A stretch of 15,170 bases of DNA. It comes from Spirochaeta sp. GTDB lineage: Bacteria > Spirochaetota > Spirochaetia > DSM-27196 > Alkalispirochaetaceae. Below the pieces are notes generated by a model. The model was not told where the DNA came from. It did no database searches and saw nothing but the letters and a program-made list of their open reading frames with translations. The position numbers and the translations under genes are program-made. Shown here one piece after another: positions 1-8,600 of this stretch. The DNA lies in NCBI GenBank assembly GCA_027859055.1, contig JAQIBO010000254.1, positions 1-15,170 on the forward strand, given 5' to 3'. Numbering within the stretch: position 1 is the stretch's first letter; each line of letters begins with the position of its first letter.

Positions 1-2
1 GC

Positions 3-251
3 CTTGCTGCCGGTCTGATCGGATCTGTTGCGACGGACGTTGCGGTCGACGCCAGTGAGCAGGCGGACCTCCGGGTTTCGCGGTATTTTCCGGCGTATAC
101 CTACGCCGGTGAGTGGGAACTGGATCCCGGGACGTACGAAATGGCGATCGAATATTTCGGAAATGGCGGACTGCTCCGCGTTGAGGAGTTGGGAGAGGTA
201 ACCGTCGAAGCGGGTGAGCTCAACTTCGTAAGCTCGTTTTACAACAATTAG
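3..251 (+). CDS. C-terminal end of a COG3014-like envelope protein (partial)
   Basis: The frame is open from the window edge to a TAG at 249-251, giving the last 82 residues of a protein whose start lies outside. The visible part reads as a compact beta-rich domain: a segment around ADLRVSRYFPAYTYAG, then WELDPGTYEMAIEYFGNGG, then a short strand-rich tail ending FYNN. This order (exposed start, 'LDPGTY' turn, small beta domain) resembles the C-terminus of COG3014-family proteins, which often sit beside LPP20-type lipoproteins and LpoB-like penicillin-binding-protein activators. That identification comes from memory of the family and is tentative. The next gene begins 10 bases downstream, so the two are probably one operon. 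The coding frame itself is convincing: it stays open, and the Shine-Dalgarno of the next gene begins right at its stop codon. Confidence 0.6.
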   Translation, partial: LAAGLIGSVATDVAVDASEQADLRVSRYFPAYTYAGEWELDPGTYEMAIEYFGNGGLLRVEELGEVTVEAGELNFVSSFYNN

Positions 252-261
252 AGGAGACCAG

Positions 262-1356
262 ATGAAACGAATTACAGAAGGACGGATACTGCGAACGATC
301 GTGTACGCTGCATTTTGCCTTGCGATCGTCGGGTGTGCAACCGGTCCTGCCGGTGGAACGGGTGGAACCGGTGACACTGCCGGGCAAGCTTCGTCCGGTG
401 GCGAGGACTACCCCGACTGGTACCTCGATCCGCAAAGTGTGTATCCCGATGACACCTATTTGACGGCGATCGGGACGGGAGACTCCCGGCGGGACGCGGA
501 ACAGCAGGCGTTATCAGGGCTCTCTCAGACGTTTGAAGCGCAGATCTCCGTGGACAGCCGGACCAGTGAGCGATACCGGGAGCTGATGACCTCCGAAGGC
601 ACCATGACCGAGACGGAGATCCAGCTGGCGGAAGACACCAGTGTCCAGTCGAACCAGACCCTCTTGAACGTTCAGTTCGGTGAAGCAGCGGTCGACGAGG
701 TCGGGCGGGTATATGTGATCGCATATCTCGAACGTCTGCCCACCGCTCAAGTCTATCGCGACCTGATCAACCGGAACGGCAACCAGGTCGGGCGATTCCT
801 GAGCGAAGCGGCAAGCAGCGATCGACTTGTCCGCGAGTACGCCTATCTCAGCGCTGCAACGGTGGTTGCCGGGAGCAACGAGGTGCTGATAGACCAGCTC
901 AACATAATCACCCCTGGTATGGCGCAAACGATTCAGCTTCCCTACGTGTACGAGGATGTCATGCAACGGTATGCAGACATGGCGTCGCAAATGAGCGTAC
1001 GTATCAACATTACCGGTGACAGCGACGGCCGGGTGACCAGTATCCTGCGTGCCGCCCTGAGTGAAGAACGGTTTCCAATCGTCGAGAGCGATCCGGTACT
1101 CTCCGTCACCGGGACAATTTCCGTTGGACCGATTCCGTCAAACGCCGACTTTGAATCGGTGCGTTGGACGATGAGTCTGGATATGGCGGGCCCGGACGGA
1201 AGCAGTCTGGTTAATCTCGACGAAGAGGACCGGGCGTCGGGCGTGTCCGAGGAGGCGGCGCGGGCGTTTGCCTACCGCGACATTGAAGAGGCGGTGGCCC
1301 GTGACTTTGTGGACGCGATGAGGGGTTATTTCGACGGACTGGTCTTGTCAAACTGA
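262..1356 (+). CDS. Lipoprotein with LPP20-type domain
   Basis: The product is a 364-residue predicted lipoprotein. The ATG at 262 is preceded by GAGGAGA at 251-257, a good ribosome binding site. Residues 1-25 form a lipoprotein signal: basic MKRITEGR, a hydrophobic stretch, then IVGC with the lipidated cysteine at residue 25. A Gly/Thr-rich linker follows. The LPP20-like part starts near residue 50 (YPDWYLDP, then TYLTAIGTGDSRRDAEQQAL), the pattern of that family, where a 'P.W' strand is followed by 'a.G.g.....A...A...L'. The rest of that domain runs to about residue 170 (GRVYVIAYLER). The C-terminal third (about 245-364) looks like a separate alpha/beta domain. LPP20-type lipoproteins occur in outer-membrane, flagellar-basal-body and PBP-activator contexts; no specific role can be assigned here. 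The COG3014-like neighbour favours an envelope role. No catalytic residues are evident. Confidence 0.85.
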   Translation: MKRITEGRILRTIVYAAFCLAIVGCATGPAGGTGGTGDTAGQASSGGEDYPDWYLDPQSVYPDDTYLTAIGTGDSRRDAEQQALSGLSQTFEAQISVDSRTSERYRELMTSEGTMTETEIQLAEDTSVQSNQTLLNVQFGEAAVDEVGRVYVIAYLERLPTAQVYRDLINRNGNQVGRFLSEAASSDRLVREYAYLSAATVVAGSNEVLIDQLNIITPGMAQTIQLPYVYEDVMQRYADMASQMSVRINITGDSDGRVTSILRAALSEERFPIVESDPVLSVTGTISVGPIPSNADFESVRWTMSLDMAGPDGSSLVNLDEEDRASGVSEEAARAFAYRDIEEAVARDFVDAMRGYFDGLVLSN

Positions 1357-1385
1357 GCTGGTCGGGACGCCCGGCCTGGCGGGAC

Positions 1386-1420
1386 GGAGCGGATTCCGCG
1401 TGTGCGGGACCGCTTCCTTC
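1386..1420. terminator. Strong hairpin between convergent genes, possible bidirectional terminator
   Basis: GGAGCGG (1386-1392), one unpaired A, and TTCCGC (1394-1399) pair with GCGGGA (1404-1409) and CCGCTTCC (1410-1417, TT bulge) around a GTGT loop. The stem has about 13 pairs including one G-T, and is mostly G-C. It lies in the 85-base gap between the tail-to-tail lipoprotein and HD-domain genes, where a terminator would serve both. The downstream flank is pyrimidine-rich (TTCCTTCC) but has no clean T run, so intrinsic termination is plausible rather than certain. Confidence 0.45.
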
Positions 1421-1441
1421 CATGCCGGCCGCTCTTCTGTG

Positions 1442-2878
1442 CTATCTGGTATTTCGGTCTTCCTGAAAATCGAGAAAGAGGCGAAACAGAATCGGGTCGA
1501 CTTTGTGGTTCTCTACTATGAACTGCGTTTCGATCAGTTCAAGCGCCTCTTCCTCGGACAAAGGCGAGCGATACTTCCGATTGGGGTCGGTGAGGGAGTC
1601 AAACACATCCACGATTTCAAGCATCTTCGCCGGAAAATAGGCAAGGACCTCGTAGTCGATTAGCGGTTCCATCGTGTACGCCATGACGTAATCCTGTGAA
1701 ACCTGCGGGTTTGCCTTCTTGTACTCCGCGAGAAACTCCCGAAAGTAGCCGTATCCGTTCGGGTGGCCGTAATACTCGTGGTGGTACCCGGTAATCAGGG
1801 CCGCCTCACGGGGATAGCTCGTTTTTTCCATGACCGCCCGGTAGCCCAGTTTTACGTGGCGTTCGACGGTCGAGCGGTCATACCCCTCGTCACCCTCGTG
1901 ATATTCGATGTCCTCCGCCTTGCCGACGTCGTGGACGAGGAATCCGGTAGCGAATTTGTTGATCTCCACCTCGTTGAGCGCCTTCATCCCGCCGTACAAC
2001 CCGTGTTCCAGGGTGATGTAGTCTTCGTGCAAATGGGGGAGCAGGCTGCGATAGTACTCTTTGTAATCCCGGGGGAAGCGGATCCGGATGCGGTTGGCGA
2101 TTCCCTTGGTCATGACCTGCCTGTTGTAGTACAGCAGGAACTCCAGGCCACTGAGGAAGACCCGCGTCATGTGCTGTATCACCGTACCGTTGGATTTTTC
2201 CACAACAGCTTTCACAAGATCGTCGTTGTATACCGCCGAATCTACCAGCTTTATCGTCGAGCGTACCATCCTATGGGTTTCTTTCACGATTTCCTGGGTG
2301 TACGCTTTGGCCTGGTCCCCGCCAAGGCGGAGCGCTTCGAGAAGGGTTGCCCGGTTTGCCATCGTGGCGTTCTCACTGGCCTGGACCAGCGCCTCTGCGA
2401 CAGCGTCCTCATCTTTGGTTTCTTCCTGGGCGAGCTCCTCGAGTTTTCGAGTGGTGGCCTGCAGAAGTCCGACGCGTTCCGGAGCGGGCATCTCCTTGTA
2501 CGCGTCGTAGATCTCTCCGAAATTACTCGCCGGTTTTGCCGATGTGTCCGTCTCGGCGGGCCCGTCACCGGGTACCGCTTCCAGTTCCTCGATCTCGCCT
2601 TTACCGGCGCTTTGCCACGCACTGCTCGTTTCGCGCTGCAGCCGAATCGCCTCGGCGGTACTCTCGGCGACAGCGCGATCGAGGTAGTACTGCCACGTAT
2701 CCTCTTTCTGCCAGAACGTCGGGTTGTTCTGGTACAACGCGCGCAGCTGCACTTGTTTAAGGCGGCCGCTCTGTTTGTTTCGACAGACGATGTTTTCCCG
2801 TTGCTGTAAAAGCTGGCGGAGGCCGGTCGGGTGTCTGTTGATGAACTCTTTGAGAGGTACGACTTTTACGCTTGCCAC
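1442..2878 (-). CDS. HD-GYP-like phosphohydrolase domain protein
   Basis: Using the GTG at 2878 the product has 478 residues. The frame is open further upstream to 3220, but that part lies antisense to the addB-like gene and reads as Arg/Ser-rich noise, so I reject it. Residues 1-60 form a small N-terminal segment (PLKEFINRH); 85-120 is an acidic linker; 120-280 is a mainly helical region I do not recognise. The C-terminal HD domain has HDVGK at 316-320, H341, HHE at 366-368, GYG at 375-377 and DVFDSLTD at 424-431 followed by KYRSPLS. This is the HD-GYP order, with GYG in place of GYP. HD-GYP proteins hydrolyse cyclic di-GMP or related cyclic dinucleotides using a bound metal centre; the substrate here is unknown. 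No membrane segment or receiver domain is visible, so it is probably cytoplasmic. No clear Shine-Dalgarno precedes the GTG, which makes the start the weakest part of the call. The gene is divergent from the addB-like gene. Confidence 0.8.
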   Translation of the reverse strand: MASVKVVPLKEFINRHPTGLRQLLQQRENIVCRNKQSGRLKQVQLRALYQNNPTFWQKEDTWQYYLDRAVAESTAEAIRLQRETSSAWQSAGKGEIEELEAVPGDGPAETDTSAKPASNFGEIYDAYKEMPAPERVGLLQATTRKLEELAQEETKDEDAVAEALVQASENATMANRATLLEALRLGGDQAKAYTQEIVKETHRMVRSTIKLVDSAVYNDDLVKAVVEKSNGTVIQHMTRVFLSGLEFLLYYNRQVMTKGIANRIRIRFPRDYKEYYRSLLPHLHEDYITLEHGLYGGMKALNEVEINKFATGFLVHDVGKAEDIEYHEGDEGYDRSTVERHVKLGYRAVMEKTSYPREAALITGYHHEYYGHPNGYGYFREFLAEYKKANPQVSQDYVMAYTMEPLIDYEVLAYFPAKMLEIVDVFDSLTDPNRKYRSPLSEEEALELIETQFIVENHKVDPILFRLFLDFQEDRNTR

Positions 2879-2957
2879 AGTGCGTAAGAGTAATCTGCGG
2901 AGACGCAATTCGCAACCGTCTCGCACCGTTTCCAGGGATGTGCAATACTTCGCGCAA

Positions 2958-3257
2958 ATGATTCGTTTTTCCCATTTCGACCGACTGGAACAGCTCTTTG
3001 CCGCGGGTGATACCTGTCTGGTGTTTCCCTCGGAGGTGACCGCCGCGGCGTGGCGCAAACATCTGGTTGCGGTGTCCCGGCGGTCGGCGATTCGTGCGGA
3101 CCGGGTCATCTCATGGGACGTGTTCAAAGAGATCGCAATACCGATTAAGCAGCGTCGCCGCCCCGCTTCCCGACTGGTGCGCCACGCGTTCGCCCGACGT
3201 CTCATTCGTGATAACGCCACCGAGTCGTTTCTGCGTGAGATTATTTTCCCCGCCTAA
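2958..3257 (+). CDS. AddB-like protein, N-terminal fragment ended by in-frame TAA
   Basis: These 99 codons run from ATG 2958 to TAA 3255-3257. The protein reads MIRFSHFDRLEQLF, then LVFPSEVTAAAWRKHL (about 19-34), then RADRVISWDVFKE. It looks like the start of an AddB/RexB-type subunit: a short strand giving 'FPSE' and then the 'a-x-x-W' helix. No Walker A motif is present, unlike the N-terminus of Bacillus AddB. After the TAA the same frame continues without a shift (APNEPDVSRGIVQLLPQLAALL) into the rest of the gene. This entry and the next are therefore two halves of one ancestral gene of about 895 codons. A single base change to TAC, TAT, CAA, GAA or AAA would restore the whole frame. No convincing ribosome binding site precedes ATG 2958, and a GTG at 2940 in the same frame is a weaker alternative start. 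Confidence 0.65.
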   Translation: MIRFSHFDRLEQLFAAGDTCLVFPSEVTAAAWRKHLVAVSRRSAIRADRVISWDVFKEIAIPIKQRRRPASRLVRHAFARRLIRDNATESFLREIIFPA

Positions 3258-3296
3258 GCGCCGAACGAACCTGATGTCAGTCGGGGAATCGTTCAG

Positions 3297-5645
3297 TTGC
3301 TCCCCCAGCTGGCCGCACTGCTGGTACAACGGGAACAGCTTCGATCCGGAACACGTGGTGACCTGGAAGCGATCGACCGCCGCTACCGCGCGTTTCTGGA
3401 TACGCACAACCTGTTCGAACCGAATTGGGAGCTTCGGGGGCACGTCAAAATTGACCATCTCCCGTTTCGACCGGTCATCGTGTGGCCGGAGCTTCTGGAA
3501 GACTACCCCGATTACGGGCATGAGCTGGAACCGCTGGTGGAAGTGGTGTCGCTGGCGTTGGACGTGCCGATGGAGCAGGCAGACACGACGTTGCGGGAAT
3601 ATCGAACCACCTACGACGAGATAGCCGCTACATTTGACGCGATTGAGGATGAGCTTGAAACCGGGACAGAAGCGCATGAGCTGGCGATAACCGCCGCAAA
3701 CCTGGATGATATCAGGCCGTGGCTTGAAGAAGCGGCGGCACAACGCGGGATTCCGGTACGTTTTGCGACGGGGTCTCCCGTATCGGAACAACCCGGCGGC
3801 GCGCTTTTTTCCCGGCTCAACGAGGTGCTGCAGGCGCGTTTCAGTGTGACCGCGGTTGCGTCGTTGTTGCACGATCGCAGCGTGCCGTGGCGCGACCCGG
3901 CGATGAACGCGGCGATCGTTCGGTTTGGATACGAGACCCATTGCTATGACAGCAGGCAATGGCGAAGTGCGATTGCCGAAGTCCAACGACTGCCGGAGGA
4001 CAAACCCCGTACACGCTACCTGCAGGCGGTGAGCGGCAAATTCGGTACGCTTCAGACCGACATCAGCGCGATCGGCTCCGCCGCGGACCCGTCTGCGCTG
4101 CGCGGCGCCGTTCGGCAGTTCCTTGACCACCACATCGCGGCACCGGCTGACGCACAGTGGCGCCACCCGTCGTTTGAACGCTCTGAACGGGTGTACGAAA
4201 CGGCGCTGCGCGAACTCAGTGCTATTGTCGGCCTGTACGAACGGGGTATTCCCGTGATCGATCCATGGCACTTCTTTCTCTCTGCGATCGGCGAGCGGAA
4301 GTACGTTCCGCGTCAGGCCGGCGGCGCGTTGCCGATTTATCCGTATCGCGTAGCTGCGGGAATTCCGGTCCGACGCCATTACGTCCTTGGTTTGTCCCAG
4401 TCGGCAACCCGGATCGGTCGAACGCCCCCGATCGGCCTGCGCTCCGACGATCTGCACCGCCTGGAATCGCTTCGAACCGACCGATCCCCGGCGTTTCTGA
4501 ACGCCTATGGCGCCGGACTGGGAAACACGGTCTGTTCGAGTTCTGCGGAGACCCCCGCGGGAGCACATGTACCCGCTCCGGAGTTGGCGTTTCGGTCGGA
4601 TTCCGTGGTGGCCCCCCGCCGGACCGCGTGGACGCTGGAGCGGGAGTGGTGGGCGCACGCCGAGGCGCCGCCGCCAACGGTGCTGTACGCGGCACAACGG
4701 GTCGGATTGCAGCGGGCACTGACGACCGCCCTGTATCCGGTCACAGCCGATTTTCAGCGGGAGCCGGTATTCCCGGAGCTGCTGCCGTTGCTCCACACCG
4801 AGGATGAGTGGTCACCCACCTCGATTGACAGATATAACCGGTGCGCCTTTGCCTATCTGGTACGCAAGCGTCTGAACGTGCCTGAGTTCTCCGGCGCGTT
4901 TGCTCCACATAATCCGCGACAGCTGGGTACCGTCCTGCACACGATCCTCGCCGCTGTATTCCGTGATCAGTCTATCCGCGAGATCGACGACCCGGGCGAT
5001 CGCATCGCGGAAATCGTGTCCGCCGTGTTCGCGATGCCCGAGGCGCGTCTGTTCCTTCCGCGTGTGGGGTCGGCGGCGCTGGAGCGCTACGTCACCGCGG
5101 CGGTGCAGCTTCTGGTGGAGGACACCCGAATCGGCCGGACGGGCCCGGCCGGTGCCCTGGAAACGGACCTGCGTGGAACGGTCGGCGGTGTGACGGTGAC
5201 CGGTCGGGCGGACCGGATAATCGGAGATGGCGAGACGGTGACGATCATCGACTATAAGACGCGCCTGGGAAGCGGCCACGGCCCGGGCAGAGTTCTCCCC
5301 GAGGACGAAGGCGAACCGCGGGAGAGCAGTTCCCTTCAGCTTCCGATCTACGCCCTGCTGTACGCCCTCGATACGGGAGAACCGGTGGACCAGCTCCTCT
5401 ACGTGGATATCCTCAACGCGACGGTCAAGGTGATAGCCGAACGGAACGGAGGAAAGAAGGCGGCGGAGGCGTGGGACCGTCTGCAACGCCTTGTACCAAA
5501 ACTACCGGAATACATTGCCGGAATCGACCGGGCGGTTCACGCGGGAGATTTCCGGTGTGACGACGAACCGAATTGCGGTGAGTGCGGAATTCGCGGTATC
5601 TGCCGCATGTGCTTTGTGACGCGGAGGTTCACCGATGGGACATAA
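3297..5645 (+). CDS. addB: AddB-like subunit, main part with PD-(D/E)XK nuclease and Fe-S cysteines
   Basis: This is the large remaining part of the AddB-like gene, written from the first in-frame start codon after the TAA (TTG 3297; GGGGA at 3283-3287, spacer 9). It has 782 residues; the native start is probably 2958. Numbering below counts from 2958, with the TAA as codon 100. The middle part is a helicase-like fold without ATP-binding motifs. The C-terminal nuclease has H661 (LGTVLHTIL), D752 (GRADRI), D765 and K767 (IIDYKT) and Q794 with Y798 (LQLPIY), a complete PD-(D/E)XK set. Four cysteines match the AddB iron-sulfur staple: C629 before the nuclease, and C873, C876, C882 after it (C-x2-C-x5-C). 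The family forms a heterodimer with AddA to resect double-strand breaks for RecA-dependent repair. The stop overlaps the addA start by 11 bases. The nuclease half looks intact; whether the protein is made whole depends on the TAA. Confidence 0.85.
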   Translation: MLPQLAALLVQREQLRSGTRGDLEAIDRRYRAFLDTHNLFEPNWELRGHVKIDHLPFRPVIVWPELLEDYPDYGHELEPLVEVVSLALDVPMEQADTTLREYRTTYDEIAATFDAIEDELETGTEAHELAITAANLDDIRPWLEEAAAQRGIPVRFATGSPVSEQPGGALFSRLNEVLQARFSVTAVASLLHDRSVPWRDPAMNAAIVRFGYETHCYDSRQWRSAIAEVQRLPEDKPRTRYLQAVSGKFGTLQTDISAIGSAADPSALRGAVRQFLDHHIAAPADAQWRHPSFERSERVYETALRELSAIVGLYERGIPVIDPWHFFLSAIGERKYVPRQAGGALPIYPYRVAAGIPVRRHYVLGLSQSATRIGRTPPIGLRSDDLHRLESLRTDRSPAFLNAYGAGLGNTVCSSSAETPAGAHVPAPELAFRSDSVVAPRRTAWTLEREWWAHAEAPPPTVLYAAQRVGLQRALTTALYPVTADFQREPVFPELLPLLHTEDEWSPTSIDRYNRCAFAYLVRKRLNVPEFSGAFAPHNPRQLGTVLHTILAAVFRDQSIREIDDPGDRIAEIVSAVFAMPEARLFLPRVGSAALERYVTAAVQLLVEDTRIGRTGPAGALETDLRGTVGGVTVTGRADRIIGDGETVTIIDYKTRLGSGHGPGRVLPEDEGEPRESSSLQLPIYALLYALDTGEPVDQLLYVDILNATVKVIAERNGGKKAAEAWDRLQRLVPKLPEYIAGIDRAVHAGDFRCDDEPNCGECGIRGICRMCFVTRRFTDGT

Positions 5646-8600
5646 CGGCGTGACAACGCTTGATGTACAACAACAACGTGCGGTCGACGTGCGCCACAAC
5701 GTTGTTGTTTCCGCCGGTGCCGGAAGCGGTAAGACGCGCGTTCTGACCGAGCGCTATATGGCGCTTCTCCGGGAGGAAAGCGCCGGGGTGTCGGAGATTC
5801 TCGCCTTGACGTTCACACGGAAGGCGGCGGCGGAGATGTTTTCGCGGATTTACGGCATGCTTCGCGACGAAGCGGCGGACTCGCCGGTGCTGCAACGGGC
5901 CCTGCACCGATTTGACGAAGCGCGAATCTCCACGATCGACAGTTTCTGCGCGGGAATCCTCCGCGACGGCGCGGCGCGCTTCGGTTTGCCCGCCCGCGTC
6001 GAGACCGATGACCGCCGCTTTGCCCGCGCTGCCCGGCGGCACGCGATGACGTTTCTGATGCGCCACGGCGACGAGCCGGGGATCGCCGGCTTTGTCCGGC
6101 AGTACGGCATTGACGGAACGAGCAGCCGCGTGCTCGTTCCTCTTATCACCCGCTATATCCGCATCGCCGACGATCGCCGGTTTGTCGACCACTACGAGGC
6201 GCAGCAACGGTGGCTGGAAGCGCAAAAACGCACCGTTGAAGCGCAGATCGACGCGGTGATCGGGCGTGTCCGGCACCTGAGTCCGGGCGCACCTTCCGCT
6301 GTCAGTGCCCACGAAGGATGCCTGGCCCGCGACGGAAGCTACGCTGAACTGCACACGTTCATGCAGGGCGTGAAAAAGACGTTTGGAAGCAAAGGAGACG
6401 CCGAGCTTCTGAAAGAGGAGTTGAATCGCCTCCTTGAGAAGAAGGGCGGTTCCCAGCGCGGTCTGCTGCCCGACTGGTACGCGATGACGCGCACCCAGGC
6501 GCGGGCGGCGGAGCTGCGAAACCTGTATGAGCGTTTTGACGAACTCCGCGAACGCGTCCTGGCTGAGCGACGCGCAACGGGGTTGTTGAGCCACCTGGAC
6601 GTGATGGAACTGGCGGTGCAGATTCTGCGGGACGATCCGGAACTCCGCCGTGTGTACCGCGACCAGTTTCGCTTCATCATGATCGACGAATTCCAGGACA
6701 ACAACGCGAGTCAACGGGACCTGCTCTTTCTCCTTGCCGATAGCGGTGACTCTCCGGGTATACCGTCGGCGGACCGGTTGGAACCGTCCAAGCTGTTCTT
6801 TGTCGGCGACCAGAAACAGTCGATCTACCGGTTTCGCGGAGCCGATGTCAGTGTGTTCCGACATCTCTCCGAGGACGTGGCGGCTTCCCTTCCGACGGAC
6901 CACCCGGGAGAGGCGGAGCTGGAACTGGCGACAAACTACCGCAGTGAGCCCGCCTTGATCACGTTTTTCAACGACCTGTTTCCGCGGGTATTCGGAACAC
7001 CCACCGAGGAGTACGAAGCGGAGTTCTCCCCGCTTTTGAGCCGACCCGCCGATGAAGACGTTACTCCCGCAGTGACGGTGGCGTGGGTTCCTGCGCCGGC
7101 GGATGCTGAAGCCCGGGCGAGCACTGATGAGTCCGATGAGCCGGGCTACGTCAACGGCACCTACGCCGAGGGCGCATGGATCGCGGCGGAGATCGCCGAT
7201 CTGATTGAGCGCGGCGCGTACGGCCCGGGGGATATCGCGATTCTGTTGCGATCCAGCTCGGGGCAGCAGATGTTTGAGCGGATGCTCCGCCGCCAGGGAA
7301 TCGCGTACCAGACGCAGGCGGTCCGTTCGCTCTTCACCGAAGCGCCGGCGCATGATATCTACGCCTTACTCCAGTTGGTCTATTTCCCGACCGACCGGGA
7401 AGCGCTGACCGCCTACTTGCGCAGCCCCCTGGTGATGCTTTCCGACGATGCCCTGATTCGCGTTCTGCAGGCCCCCGCGGAAGACGGACTGTTTGCTTCG
7501 CCGGCGGAGATCGGCGCGCAGGAAGCGGAAAAACTCCGCGCGGCGGCACAGCTGTACGACGCGGTAGCGGCGGCGGTGGACCGCGTGCCGGTTCACGAGG
7601 TGATCCGACGGATCTGGGACGAGGGCGGGTATCGCTATGCGATCCTGCACCGCGCCGGCGACCACTCCTACCTTGAGCATTACGATTATCTCTTCTCCCT
7701 GGCGTTGCAGTACCGTGACCGGAGCACCGTGGAGTTCCTTGACTATCTCCGGGAGCAGATGGGCGACACGGAAAAGCTGGATGAACTTGACCGCGCGCCG
7801 ACCGAAAATGCGGTGCAGATCATGACCGTGCACAAGTCCAAGGGCCTGGAGTTTCCAGTCGTTTTCGTCGCGGATTGTGACCGGCAGGTTCAGACCAGAC
7901 CGGAGGTGTTGTGGGACGACCCGAAGCTGGGCGTGACCGTTCGGGTGCCCCCGGCTGCACCGGGCGGTGGGTCGTTTAACGTGATTGAGGCGCAGGCGTC
8001 CACCGAGGAGGAACGGCGCGGCGCCGCGGAACTGGCGCGCCTCCTGTACGTTGCCGCGACCCGGGCGGAGCACCGGCTTTACTTTACCGCCGCCCGCCGC
8101 GGTCAACGTCGCGGGACGTCATTTTTCCGGATGCTTGACGATGCCCTCGGTTTCAGTGAGAACGGTGAGGGGGACGCGGAGGCATTACTCACTACCCACG
8201 TGATCCCGCCGCTCACCGAGGGTGATTTACGCCGCGTACCGGTGCCCCAGGGAGCACGACGCAGTCGGGCCGATGCGGTTGCGCTTCTGGAGGGGACCAC
8301 GGTGCGAGGGTGGCGCGCCCGGGAAGTTGAAACAACCCCGTCGGGAATCAACCGGTTATGGCAGACCCACGGGGGCATCCCGGCGGCGTCGGATCCGTTC
8401 CGTGAGGACGCGTCCGGTGACGACGGTGCCGCGACCGGCGCGCGCGGGGGTTCGGATGACGGAACCGTGCTGGGCACGCTGACCCACCTGTTACTGGAGC
8501 TGCGCATTCGCGCAGGCGCGCCGGAGCGGAGCAGCGCGAACGATCCGTCCCCGGAGACGTGGCGTCCCGATCATCCCGACGTCGCCCCGCTGTTGATCCC

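Noticed and set aside
1400..1663. Plus-strand open frame of 87 codons
   Set aside because: It overlaps the C-terminus of the HD-domain gene in antisense and starts within the intergenic hairpin.
2893..2949. Promoter boxes in the divergent gap
   Set aside because: Only three to four of six bases match at each box, so they are not listed as features.
2879..3220. N-terminal extension of the HD-domain gene to ATG 3220
   Set aside because: The extra 114 residues overlap the conserved start of the addB-like gene on the other strand and are basic, Ser/Arg-rich noise.
3111..4796. Long open frame of 561 codons on the minus strand
   Set aside because: It lies antisense to the addB-like gene, is Arg/Gln-rich without domains, and arises from the GC-rich third-position bias of the real gene.
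5629..7353. Long open frame of 574 codons on the minus strand
   Set aside because: Antisense to addA, which has a full motif set; the translated protein is low in recognisable motifs and reads as a shadow.
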